The notes beneath the pieces are model-generated. The model saw only the letters and a program-made list of their open reading frames with translations. It ran no database searches and was not told the DNA's origin. 64,000 bases of DNA, from assembly GCF_001425605.1 (NCBI RefSeq), contig NZ_LMRG01000029.1:1-64000 (forward strand), in the 5' to 3' direction. Origin of the DNA: Rhizobium sp. Leaf453 (GTDB lineage: Bacteria > Pseudomonadota > Alphaproteobacteria > Rhizobiales > Rhizobiaceae). Below are positions 1-6,825 of the stretch, one piece after another. Positions within the stretch are counted from its first letter, which is position 1; each line of letters starts with the position of its first letter. Both the position numbers and the translations under genes were made by a program.

Positions 1-1
1 C

Positions 2-156
2 CCGATGGCAGCATCAGCAGCGAACGCCATCGTCGCAACCATGCGCAAACTCCTCACCATCCTCAACGCCATCTCGCCATCGTCGCAACCATGCGCAAAC
101 TCCTCACCATCCTCAACGCCATCATCCGGGACGAAAAGCCATGGCAAAGCGCTTGA
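2..156 (+). pseudogene. IS110-family transposase, C-terminal remnant
   Basis: The window opens inside a reading frame whose peptide AIVATMRKLLTILNAI followed by IRDEKPWQSA and a stop resembles the extreme C-terminus of IS110-type transposases. The peptide is encoded twice, because a 49-bp stretch is duplicated with a 50-bp period. The shift changes frame, so the first copy runs on into unrelated sequence and only the second copy (76-156) reaches the expected end. The catalytic DEDD part would lie upstream, outside the window. I call it a broken remnant; an intact gene in the frame of the second copy cannot be excluded, because the upstream sequence is not visible. Confidence 0.55.
25..123 (+). 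repeat. Tandem 49-bp direct repeat
   Basis: Positions 25-73 and 75-123 are identical, separated by one base. The unit encodes the end of the transposase remnant. A period of 50 is not a multiple of three, so the duplication shifts the frame. Confidence 0.9.
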
Positions 157-171
157 CAGCAAAGACAGTCG

Positions 172-195
172 CTCTCCCCGGTGGGGAGAAGAGGG
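172..195. repeat. Partial rhizobial palindromic element
   Basis: CTCTCCCC, a two-base loop and GGGGAGAAG followed by AGGG form a short hairpin. It matches one arm of the longer elements at 3665-3717 and 16611-16663. It lies directly upstream of the first GTA gene. Confidence 0.6.
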
Positions 196-257
196 AAGAT
201 GCCGATATTTCGGTGGGCATCCCGGTTTTCACGGCGGGAATTTCAAGGACAATCATC

Positions 258-833
258 ATGTCTGAACTGGATTTCGATCCGGCGCTGTTCGGCCTGTGGC
301 CGAAGGCGGCGGTTTATGAGGGGTTGGGAGCGGAGAAGGACGCGGCGCTGCAGGATGTGGCGCGGCGGGTGATCCTCGATACCAAGGCGGAGGCCGTGTC
401 GCCGCTCGATGACCTGCAGGACATGCTGAACGGCATGACGAAGGAATTGCGCGAGCAGATGCAGCAATTCCAGCGCTTGCGACACGCTGCCGATGAAAGT
501 GCGCAGGCTGAGGGGCAGGAGATCGACCGCAAGGTGATCCAGGCGGACGCCAAGGCGGCGATCGAGGCGATGTCGGTGATCGTACGGACGCTGGAAAAGA
601 TCGACAGCCTGCAAAGGACGATTGCGCATGATCGACAGGCACAGGCAGAAGCCGCCTTTGACGAGGAAGGCTACAAAGCCCTGCTTGCCGAATTCGAGCA
701 GCGCATCGAGGACCGGGCTGCCCGAAAGGCCGCCGGCGCTGCAAGCGCTGACGGACGCGATGGACACGAGCCTTCCGACCGGGGAGGTGGCGGTGGTACG
801 GCGGGTGCCGCGCGTGGGTCGCCTGAAGCTTAA
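258..833 (+). CDS. GTA gp1-like protein, probable small terminase subunit
   Basis: A 191-residue protein directly before the large terminase, the position of g1 in RcGTA-type clusters. The central part (about residues 50-165) is rich in charged residues and heptad-like, predicting long helices or coiled coil. The last 35 residues are Gly/Ala/Arg-rich and look disordered. Small terminases recognise DNA for packaging and form rings; I see no clear helix-turn-helix, so the role rests on position. I start at ATG 258 because the peptide MSELDFDPALFG looks protein-like, whereas the 39 codons before it read through the palindromic element. The 3' end overlaps the proposed start of the terminase. Confidence 0.6.
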   Translation: MSELDFDPALFGLWPKAAVYEGLGAEKDAALQDVARRVILDTKAEAVSPLDDLQDMLNGMTKELREQMQQFQRLRHAADESAQAEGQEIDRKVIQADAKAAIEAMSVIVRTLEKIDSLQRTIAHDRQAQAEAAFDEEGYKALLAEFEQRIEDRAARKAAGAASADGRDGHEPSDRGGGGGTAGAARGSPEA

Positions 834-2406
834 TGCCGAACTGCGCCAGCTTGAAAAACAGATGGTTCTCTATTCGCCGACAATGGAGCGTCTCGGTTTC
901 ATGCGGGCGGGAATTCAGGGCGTCACGGCGGGTTTGAAGGTGCGGATGGATGGATCGGAATTGGCTGACCTGCCTGTGTCAAGCTTGTCATCCGTGATCT
1001 TACCATCAGTCGTCTCGCAGGGCACGGATGCCGGAACGGAGCCCGCTGGACAAGAGACACGGATGGGCGTTTCGGAAGCCATGCCGGGTGATAGCGAGCC
1101 GATGACGGCGGATGCGGACGATGCCGGTGGTGTAATGGCGGTCGAAGCGGAGCCGACTGGTCTGTCCTTCGATCGTCTCCAACATTTTCGAAACCTGATC
1201 CGTTTTCGCAACGATTGGAGTTGGGCCGGACGCGAGGAACAGAAGCCACCGGAAGGCGACTGGCGAGTCTGGTTGCTGATGGGCGGGCGCGGATCCGGCA
1301 AGACACGGGCCGGGGCCGAATGGGTGCAGGAACTGGCATCCAAGCCGGGTTTGCGGATCGCGCTGGTAGCGGAGACGCTGGGCGATGCGCGCGAAGTGAT
1401 GATCGATGGTGTTTCCGGCATCTGCCGGATCGCCCGTTCGCGTCGGCCGGATTTCGAGGCGTCGCGTCGGCGGCTCGTCTGGCCGAACGGAACGGTGGCG
1501 CAGATCTTTTCGTCGGAAGATCCGGAAAGCCTGCGCGGGCCGCAATTCGACTATGCCTGGTGCGATGAACTGGGCAAATGGAAACACGGGCAGGAAACCT
1601 GGGACATGCTGCAATTCGCGCTCAGGCTCGGGACCGATCCACGCGCGCTGGTAACGACGACACCACGGCCGGTGCCGGTGCTGAAGGCGCTGATGGCGGA
1701 CCCGGGCACGCGGACGCACAGGATCCGCACAAGCGATAATGCGGGCAATCTGGCGCCGGGCTTCATCGCCGCCATGGCCGGGCGCTATGGCGGCACGCGG
1801 CTCGGGCGGCAGGAACTCGATGGCGAAATGATCGAGGACCGTGAGGATGCGCTCTGGTCACGCGCCGGCATCGAGGCCTTGCGGCTGCGCGATACCGGGC
1901 CATTGGGCAGGATCGTCGTTGCCGTCGATCCGCCGGCAGCAGCCGGGGCAGACTCCTGCTGCGGCATTGTCGTGGCAGGGCTCGACCGCAGCGGGCGCGG
2001 CGTGGTGCTGGCGGACTGTTCGGTGGAGGGCGCGAGCCCGGCCGGATGGGCGGGCGCTGTCGTTCGGGCCTACAAACGGTTCGATGCTGACCGGATCGTC
2101 GCCGAGGTCAACCAGGGCGGTGACATGGTGGCGGCGGTCCTGAAGGGTATCGATGCGCGGCTGCCGGTGACGCCGGTTCGCGCCTCGCGTGGAAAATGGC
2201 TGAGGGCCGAGCCGGTGGCGGCACTCTACGAGCAGGGGCGTGTGGTGCATGCCGCCTCGTTTCCGGAGCTCGAGGACCAGATGTGCGATTTCGGTCCGGA
2301 CGGGCTGTCATCCGGCCGCTCGCCGGACCGGCTCGACGCCTTGGTGTGGGCGCTGACCGCGCTGATGCTGGATGGCGGCGGCGAGCCACGGGTCAGGGGG
2401 ATTTGA
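760..2406 (+). CDS. GTA/phage large terminase subunit (gp2)
   Basis: Packaging ATPase and nuclease that pumps DNA into the prohead. Walker A MGGRGSGKTRAGAEW is at about residues 174-188 and the Walker B-like block FDYAWCDELGKW about 90 residues later. The RNase H-like nuclease half carries acidic residues in IVVAVDPPAA and near the end in RSPDRLDALVWAL. The core after Walker A is of ordinary size, but about 170 residues precede it, far more than usual, and this part is acidic and low in complexity. The start is uncertain: ATG 760 overlaps the upstream gene, ATG 901 has a GGAG upstream, and the frame stays open to TTG 622. Motifs leave no doubt about the family. Confidence 0.85.
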   Translation: MDTSLPTGEVAVVRRVPRVGRLKLNAELRQLEKQMVLYSPTMERLGFMRAGIQGVTAGLKVRMDGSELADLPVSSLSSVILPSVVSQGTDAGTEPAGQETRMGVSEAMPGDSEPMTADADDAGGVMAVEAEPTGLSFDRLQHFRNLIRFRNDWSWAGREEQKPPEGDWRVWLLMGGRGSGKTRAGAEWVQELASKPGLRIALVAETLGDAREVMIDGVSGICRIARSRRPDFEASRRRLVWPNGTVAQIFSSEDPESLRGPQFDYAWCDELGKWKHGQETWDMLQFALRLGTDPRALVTTTPRPVPVLKALMADPGTRTHRIRTSDNAGNLAPGFIAAMAGRYGGTRLGRQELDGEMIEDREDALWSRAGIEALRLRDTGPLGRIVVAVDPPAAAGADSCCGIVVAGLDRSGRGVVLADCSVEGASPAGWAGAVVRAYKRFDADRIVAEVNQGGDMVAAVLKGIDARLPVTPVRASRGKWLRAEPVAALYEQGRVVHAASFPELEDQMCDFGPDGLSSGRSPDRLDALVWALTALMLDGGGEPRVRGI

Positions 2407-2414
2407 AGAGGGCA

Positions 2415-2460
2415 CCCCACCCCGGAGCCAAGCTCCGAGCCTCCCAACTCTGGGGTGGGG
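2415..2460. terminator. Hairpin after terminase gene
   Basis: CCCCACCCCGGAG (2415-2427) pairs with CTCTGGGGTGGGG (2448-2460) over 13 positions with one wobble. An alternative inner stem GGAGC/GCTCC is possible. No T-run follows. It separates the terminase gene from the convergent micro-ORF at 2494. Confidence 0.45.
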
Positions 2461-2493
2461 CGTTACCGGCGTCGGAGCGCCGGGTGATCGGGA

Positions 2494-2607
2494 TTATTTG
2501 CTGGAGGCTGTTACCGGAGGCTTTGCCGGGGTCGCGCTTTCGCGGAACTGGCGCCATTCGTTCTCGAGGCGTTCAAACTGGGCCTGGGAAATCTGCTGTG
2601 ATGGCAT
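2494..2607 (-). CDS. Small hypothetical protein, 37 aa (micro-ORF pair, member 1)
   Basis: A short - strand frame reading MPSQQISQAQFERLENEWRQ and ending in PPVTASSK. A GAGAGG ribosome-binding site lies about six bases before the ATG. Its core, a Phe/Leu-Glu-Arg-x-Glu-x-x-Trp-x-Gln-x-Arg-x-x-Ala helix, resembles the core of the next micro-ORF at 2701-2850, suggesting the two are duplicates. No family is recognised. It lies antisense to the GTA operon between terminase and endolysin, so it is transcribed separately. Confidence 0.5.
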   Translation of the reverse strand: MPSQQISQAQFERLENEWRQFRESATPAKPPVTASSK

Positions 2608-2700
2608 GGACGATCCTCTCAATCTGCTTTTGCAACCTACGGAAACACGGCGAGGGCCGAAAAGTTCCTTTGTGGAGGGCATGAAACGCGGGAAAAGAGA

Positions 2701-2850
2701 TCAGCGCTTGTCGTCTTCGCGCTGGAAGGATTTGGTCGCGGAGGCGGCATTGGAGCGCATCTGATGCCATGCGGTCTCGAAGCGGTCGAGGATGTGCTGG
2801 TCGATGGTCGGGCGGGCAGATTGGGACGGGTTCTTGGGTTCGACTTGCAT
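2701..2850 (-). CDS. Small hypothetical protein, 49 aa (micro-ORF pair, member 2)
   Basis: A - strand frame beginning MQVEPKNPSQSARPT and ending FQREDDKR. It has the strong ribosome-binding site GAGGAGGATCGC directly before its ATG, which makes it credible despite its length. The middle, ILDRFETAWHQMRSNAA, aligns with QFERLENEWRQFRESA in the downstream micro-ORF. Both are basic, single-helix-like and lack membrane segments. The promoter should lie in the AT-rich region 2870-3010, shared divergently with the endolysin. No function can be assigned. Confidence 0.6.
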   Translation of the reverse strand: MQVEPKNPSQSARPTIDQHILDRFETAWHQMRSNAASATKSFQREDDKR

Positions 2851-2928
2851 GCGATCCTCCTCGGTCTCGGGCAATATCATATTGCTGGATTTCCGATCTC
2901 ACATCCCAAAGACAAAGTAAATCAGGTG

Positions 2929-2971
2929 ATTAAACTGTTTAAACGATTTAAATTGGTTAAATCGATTTAGA
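2929..2971. promoter_or_regulatory. AT-rich array of four TTAA boxes at 9-bp spacing
   Basis: TTAA occurs at 2930, 2939, 2948 and 2957, an exact 9-bp period, in a strikingly AT-rich stretch between the divergent micro-ORF (start 2850) and the endolysin (start 3016). It is followed by a degenerate TTAG at 2967. The regularity suggests a cooperative repressor or activator site. The spacing does not fit the CtrA consensus TTAA-N7-TTAA. Confidence 0.45.
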
Positions 2972-3015
2972 TCGACAGGTTTTTTCGAGGCATGCTTAAC
3001 AAGGGAATATGAAAG

Positions 3016-3636
3016 ATGGCGATCCTGCGTCCGGTCTTCTTCAAAGCGGTACGTACATCACTTTTCGACCGGCGCCTGAACCAGAAGCAGGTCGATGGTC
3101 TGTCGTTTATACTTGACCGGTGGGACGCGCAGACGACGGGGCCGGACAACCGCTGGCTCGCCTACATGCTGGCAACCGCGCATCATGAGACGGGCCGGAC
3201 GATGCAGCCTGTGCGCGAAACATTCGCCGCAACGGACGACCGGGCGATCGCGCTGCTGGATGCCGCCTGGCGTCGCGGAAAACTGCCATCGGTCTCCGTG
3301 CCCTATTGGCGGCGGGACGAAGAAGGACGCAGCTGGTTGGGGCGCGGGCTGGTGCAACTCACCCACCGCGCCAATTATGAGCGCATGAGCCGGATGACGG
3401 GTATCGACCTCGTCGATCATCCCGAGCGGGCGATGGAGCCGGATGTGGCTGTCGATATCCTGTTCAGGGGCATGGAGACCGGGGCGTTTACCGGGCGCAA
3501 GCTCGGCGACTATTTTTCGCCGGCCCGGCAGGACTGGACCGGGGCGCGGCGGATCATCAATGGGCGCGATCGTGCGGCGCTGGTGGCGAGTTACGGGCGG
3601 CAGTATTGGGCTGCGATACGGGCGGCTTCGGATTGA
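3016..3636 (+). CDS. GH19 chitinase-like endolysin
   Basis: A 206-residue protein with the glycoside hydrolase family 19 lysozyme-like fold. LATAHHETGRTM near residues 53-64 carries the likely catalytic Glu. The block GRGLVQLTHRANYERMSRMTG and later ARRIINGRD match substrate-cleft motifs of phage GH19 endolysins. It should cleave peptidoglycan glycan strands. There is no signal peptide, so export would need a holin; membrane proteins at 5781 and 20980 are candidates. Its place between terminase and portal is not part of the core GTA order, and it has its own AT-rich upstream region. It could release particles or belong to a phage lysis island. Confidence 0.85.
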   Translation: MAILRPVFFKAVRTSLFDRRLNQKQVDGLSFILDRWDAQTTGPDNRWLAYMLATAHHETGRTMQPVRETFAATDDRAIALLDAAWRRGKLPSVSVPYWRRDEEGRSWLGRGLVQLTHRANYERMSRMTGIDLVDHPERAMEPDVAVDILFRGMETGAFTGRKLGDYFSPARQDWTGARRIINGRDRAALVASYGRQYWAAIRAASD

Positions 3637-3664
3637 ACGGAGTGGTCGCGGATTTGGCCTTCGG

Positions 3665-3717
3665 CCCCCTCATCCGGCGCGACGCGCCGCCTTCTCACCG
3701 GCGGGGAGAAGAGGAAA
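3665..3717. repeat. Rhizobial palindromic intergenic element
   Basis: The sequence begins CCCCCTCATCCGGCG and ends GGGGAGAAGAGG, with two inner hairpins (CGGCGCG/CGCGCCG and CTTCTC/GAGAAG). It is homologous to the element at 16611-16663 and to the partial copy at 172-195. It fills the gap between endolysin and portal genes. Confidence 0.75.
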
Positions 3718-3764
3718 GGGGCCATGCGGCGCCCATTTGAAAGACAATCAAGGATCGAGACCCT

Positions 3765-4916
3765 ATGAAAAATCCATTCCGGCTGCCGTGGCGTCGTGCG
3801 GCGGAGAGCGAGCCTGTGCGCGAAACCAAATCGACCTCCGGCTTCATCGCGATTGCGCAGGACGGACGGGCGCACTGGACGGGGCGCTCCTATGCGGCGC
3901 TGGCGCGCGAGGGCTTCATGCGCAATCCGGTGGCGCACCGCGCTGTGCGGCTGATCTCGGAGGCGGCGGCGAGCGTGCCGCTGCTGCTCTATGAGGGAAC
4001 CGAGGAGCGTACGCAACATCCGCTACTGGCGCTGATGGCGCGGCCGAACGGGCGGATGGCGGGCGTGGATTTTCTGGAGACGCTGTACGGCCATCTGCTT
4101 CTGTCCGGCAATGCCTATGTCGATGGCACCGGGATCGGCGGCGATCTGCGCGAACTGCATCTGCTGCGGCCGGATCGGGTGCGTGTTCTCGAAGGGCGGG
4201 ATGGCTGGCCGGAAGCCTACGAGTATCGTGTCGGCAATCTCGTGCGGCGAATCCCCGCTGGCGAGGATGGGCTGCTGCATCTCAGGCTGTTTCATCCGCT
4301 CGACGACCATCTCGGCTTTCCGCCGCTGGCGGCGGCGCAGATGGCGCTTGATCTTTCCAATGCGGCCGCGACCTGGAACAAGGCGCTGCTCGACAATTCG
4401 GCCCGGCCATCAGGCGCGCTGGTCTACCAGCCGAAGGAGGGCGGCAATCTCTCGGCAGACCAGTATGACCGGCTGAAGAGCGAACTCGACGAGGGCTATT
4501 CGGGGCCGATGCGGGCAGGGCGGCCGCTGCTCCTGGAGGGCGGGCTCGACTGGAAGGCGATGGGGCTTTCGCCGAAGGACATGGATTTCGTCGAGGCAAA
4601 GAATGGTGCTGCGCGCGACATCGCGCTCGCCTTCGGCGTGCCGCCGATGCTGCTCGGCATTCCCGGCGACAACACCTATGCGAACTACCAGGAGGCCAAC
4701 CGTGCCTTCTACCGGCTGACCGTGCTGCCGATGATTTTCCGGACGTTCGGCGCCTTGTCAGGCTGGCTGGCTGGGCGGATCGGCGAAGATGTGAAACTGG
4801 TGCCGGACCTCGACCAGGTTACCGGACTGACTGGCGAACGCAGCGAGGTCTGGGCGCGGATGAAGGACGCGGATTTCCTGAGCGACGCGGAGAAGCGGCA
4901 GGCGGTGGGGTATTGA
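3765..4916 (+). CDS. Phage portal protein, HK97 family (GTA gp3)
   Basis: A 383-residue portal protein, forming the dodecameric ring through which DNA enters and leaves the head. Typical family blocks are present: an N-terminal segment around NPVAHRAVRLISEAAASVPL, the central wing/stem region, and the signature VPPMLLGIPGDNTYANYQEA followed by FYRLTVLPM near residues 290-330. Length is normal for RcGTA-type portals. It starts at ATG 3765 after the palindromic element. The next gene of the core order would be the small membrane protein, but a toxin-antitoxin pair intervenes. Confidence 0.93.
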   Translation: MKNPFRLPWRRAAESEPVRETKSTSGFIAIAQDGRAHWTGRSYAALAREGFMRNPVAHRAVRLISEAAASVPLLLYEGTEERTQHPLLALMARPNGRMAGVDFLETLYGHLLLSGNAYVDGTGIGGDLRELHLLRPDRVRVLEGRDGWPEAYEYRVGNLVRRIPAGEDGLLHLRLFHPLDDHLGFPPLAAAQMALDLSNAAATWNKALLDNSARPSGALVYQPKEGGNLSADQYDRLKSELDEGYSGPMRAGRPLLLEGGLDWKAMGLSPKDMDFVEAKNGAARDIALAFGVPPMLLGIPGDNTYANYQEANRAFYRLTVLPMIFRTFGALSGWLAGRIGEDVKLVPDLDQVTGLTGERSEVWARMKDADFLSDAEKRQAVGY

Positions 4917-4937
4917 GGGCGGAGGTGGTTGCTGCTA

Positions 4938-4962
4938 TTTTGTAATACGGCGTATGACAAAA
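4938..4962. promoter_or_regulatory. 25-bp palindromic operator of the toxin-antitoxin pair
   Basis: TTTTGT..TACG at 4938-4949 mirrors CGTATGACAAAA at 4951-4962 around a central base; of 25 positions only one symmetric pair and the centre break the symmetry. It ends 11 bases before the antitoxin ATG, the place for a ribbon-helix-helix autorepressor site. It probably overlaps the promoter. Confidence 0.7.
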
Positions 4963-4973
4963 TGGAGGCGATG

Positions 4974-5234
4974 ATGGCCAAGCCCGTTCTATCCGACCCG
5001 ATCACCCTGCGTCTGCCGGTCGATCTCCTGCAGGAGATCGAGGCGATCGCCGCTGCATCCGACCGCACGCGCAGCTGGGTGATGGTTCGAGCGATGCGGT
5101 ATTATCTCCTCAATGAAGGTGCGGAGATCCTGGAGATCGCGCAAGGTCTGCGGGACGTCAAGGATGGCAAGGTTCATGATCTCGACGTCGTGCTCAGCGA
5201 GCTTGATCGTCTGGCTGAAGATGATGCCGCCTGA
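4974..5234 (+). CDS. Ribbon-helix-helix antitoxin (CopG/ParD-like)
   Basis: An 86-residue protein. The N-terminal half is a ribbon-helix-helix DNA-binding domain: DPITLRLPVDLLQEIEAIA forms the strand and first helix and DRTRSWVMVRAMRYYL the second helix. The C-terminal tail should wrap and neutralise the toxin. It presumably represses its own operon by binding the palindrome just upstream. I start at ATG 4974, five bases after GGAGG, although ATG 4971 is also in frame. Its stop overlaps the toxin start by one base (TGATG), implying translational coupling. It is an insertion between GTA core genes. Confidence 0.85.
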   Translation: MAKPVLSDPITLRLPVDLLQEIEAIAAASDRTRSWVMVRAMRYYLLNEGAEILEIAQGLRDVKDGKVHDLDVVLSELDRLAEDDAA

Positions 5235-5551
5235 TGAAAGTCCAATTCTCCGAGCGGGCATTGGCTTATCTCAAGGCTGAACAGGCCTATCTTGGTCGGT
5301 TCGACAAACGGGCGGCCAGAGCGCTTGTTCGTCAAATCCGAAAGGTGGCGGAAATCATCGGGGAGTATCCGCAATCCGCTCAGGCTGTGCCGATGTTGCC
5401 GGGTGTGAGGCGATATGTATCGGCACCCTATGTCATTGATTATACCGAAAAGGGTGGCGTCATCGTCGTGGTCGCCATTCGGCACGGACGGCAAAATCCG
5501 ATCGCACCGGATCAGGGCGACGATCTGCCGGATCAGTTCGAAGTCCAATAG
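5234..5551 (+). CDS. RelE/ParE-family toxin
   Basis: A 105-residue protein with the ParE/RelE fold: helix hairpin FSERALAYLKAEQAYLGRFD, then ARALVRQIRKVAEIIGEYP, then the beta-sheet core ending IVVVAIRHGRQNP. The pairing with a ParD-like antitoxin suggests a ParE gyrase poison. A RelE-type ribonuclease is possible; the residues seen do not decide. The last 15 residues are acidic and follow the core. The reading frame is intact, so the module is probably functional. Confidence 0.85.
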   Translation: MKVQFSERALAYLKAEQAYLGRFDKRAARALVRQIRKVAEIIGEYPQSAQAVPMLPGVRRYVSAPYVIDYTEKGGVIVVVAIRHGRQNPIAPDQGDDLPDQFEVQ

Positions 5552-5780
5552 AACCAATATTGTCAGTGGTTTGGCACAAATTTCTGCGGCGAAAGCCTGA
5601 CGGCTGATTCAATTTCTGAACTGCATGACTCAGTTTCGGAGCGCCCGGCTACAACCGATTCAAAAGACTCGGAAATTTGCTCGTCCTGACGTTGCGTCAG
5701 GCGGTGGCTTTCGTTGCGGCAGTTGATTGCCGTTCCGTTATCCTCTGTCAATTCCTACAATAGCATCAAGGGCTTAACAA

Positions 5781-6095
5781 ATGGCTGATTTTGGCAACGA
5801 CCCAGGGATATGGGCGGCCAAGGGGCTGGGCTCGGTTGCGGGTGCGGCCGTGTCGCTGGTCTACATGTTGCCGAAGGGGCGGCGCGAGGCGGGGTCGCGG
5901 TTCTTCACGGGCTTGATCTGCGGGCTGATCTTCGGCGGGCCGGCGGGATTGTGGATCGTTTCCCGGCTCGGGATCGCCGGCACGCTGTCCGGGACCGAGG
6001 TGATGCTGACCGGATCGGCGGCTGCCAGCCTTTCGGCATGGTGGGTGCTGGGTGCGGCGGCGCGCATTGCGGAGCGGTACGGGCGGGGGAAGTAG
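5781..6095 (+). CDS. Small membrane protein, DUF6107-like (GTA g3.5 position)
   Basis: A 104-residue protein with two or three hydrophobic segments: about residues 10-30 (GLGSVAGAAVSLVYML), 42-65 (FFTGLICGLIFGGPAGLWIV) and 75-98. It holds the slot between portal and prohead protease that RcGTA-type clusters give to a small membrane protein of unknown role. A holin-like function is conceivable given the endolysin upstream, but this is inference. The 230-bp gap before it, after the toxin gene, holds a small hairpin near 5686 and no other feature I can support. Its stop lies in a 21-bp direct repeat. Confidence 0.75.
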   Translation: MADFGNDPGIWAAKGLGSVAGAAVSLVYMLPKGRREAGSRFFTGLICGLIFGGPAGLWIVSRLGIAGTLSGTEVMLTGSAAASLSAWWVLGAAARIAERYGRGK

Positions 6096-6132
6096 CGAAT
6101 AGTGAATGGTGAGTAGCGAATAGTGAGTGGGT
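6091..6132 (+). repeat. 21-bp tandem repeat, AGTAGCGAATAGTGA type
   Basis: Two adjoining 21-bp copies start AGTAGCGAATAGTGA at 6091 and 6112; the first contains the stop codon of the preceding gene. A similar low-complexity stretch (AGGGAGTAGGGAGTAGG) follows the tail chaperone gene near 10582. These look like simple intergenic repeats. Confidence 0.7.
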
Positions 6133-6246
6133 GGGTCGTGGCGTAGCAACATGCCGGTGACCGGTTCCTAATGATCCTTTTTCGCTCTTCGCTCTTCGCG
6201 ATCCGCGATCCGCCCCATCGCAATTCATCAAAATCTGGAGAGACAC

Positions 6247-6810
6247 ATGACGACCGACAGGATGCCTGTCTGGCGAACGCAGAAGTTTGCCAATCTGACG
6301 CTTTCCGGCGTGACCGGGGAGGGACGGTTTTCTGGCTATGCCAGCATCTTTGGCGAGGTCGATCTCGGCAAGGATGCAATCGAGCCGGGGGCGTTTTCAC
6401 AGTCTTTGGCGCGGCGCGGCGCGTCCGGGGTGCGCATGCTGTTCCAGCATGATCCGTCCGAACCGCTCGGAGCCTGGAAGACGATCCGCGAGGATGCGCG
6501 TGGGCTCTATGTCGAGGGCATGCTCTCGCCAGGCGTTGCCCGGGCAAAGGAGGTCCACATGCTGATGAAGGCGGGCGCGCTCGACGGGCTGTCGATCGGC
6601 TTCCAGACCGTCAAGGCCAGGACCGACGGCAAGACCGGGGTCCGCCGCATCCTCCAGGCAGACCTCTGGGAAATCTCGATCGTGACCTTTCCGATGCTGC
6701 CATCGGCGCGCGTGTCGAATGTCAAGAATGCGCGGTTCTTCCGCGACAAGGAAACGGAGCTCGTGCGCACCATGCGGCGGGCGGCCCGGATGATGATGAC
6801 GAAGCTCTGA
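6247..6810 (+). CDS. HK97-family prohead protease (GTA gp4)
   Basis: A 187-residue serine protease that cleaves the capsid protein N-terminal delta domain during head maturation. Family blocks are clear: FSGYASIFGEVDLGKDAIEPGAF, the catalytic His in MLFQHDPSEPLG (about residue 63) and the catalytic Ser in DGLSIGFQT (about residue 118), followed by LWEISIVTFPM. Length is normal. It lies 15 bp before the capsid gene, its substrate. Confidence 0.92.
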   Translation: MTTDRMPVWRTQKFANLTLSGVTGEGRFSGYASIFGEVDLGKDAIEPGAFSQSLARRGASGVRMLFQHDPSEPLGAWKTIREDARGLYVEGMLSPGVARAKEVHMLMKAGALDGLSIGFQTVKARTDGKTGVRRILQADLWEISIVTFPMLPSARVSNVKNARFFRDKETELVRTMRRAARMMMTKL

Positions 6811-6825
6811 CAGAAGGATCAGAAT

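Noticed and set aside
2929-2971. CtrA binding site
   Set aside because: TTAA cores are spaced by five bases rather than the seven of the CtrA full site.
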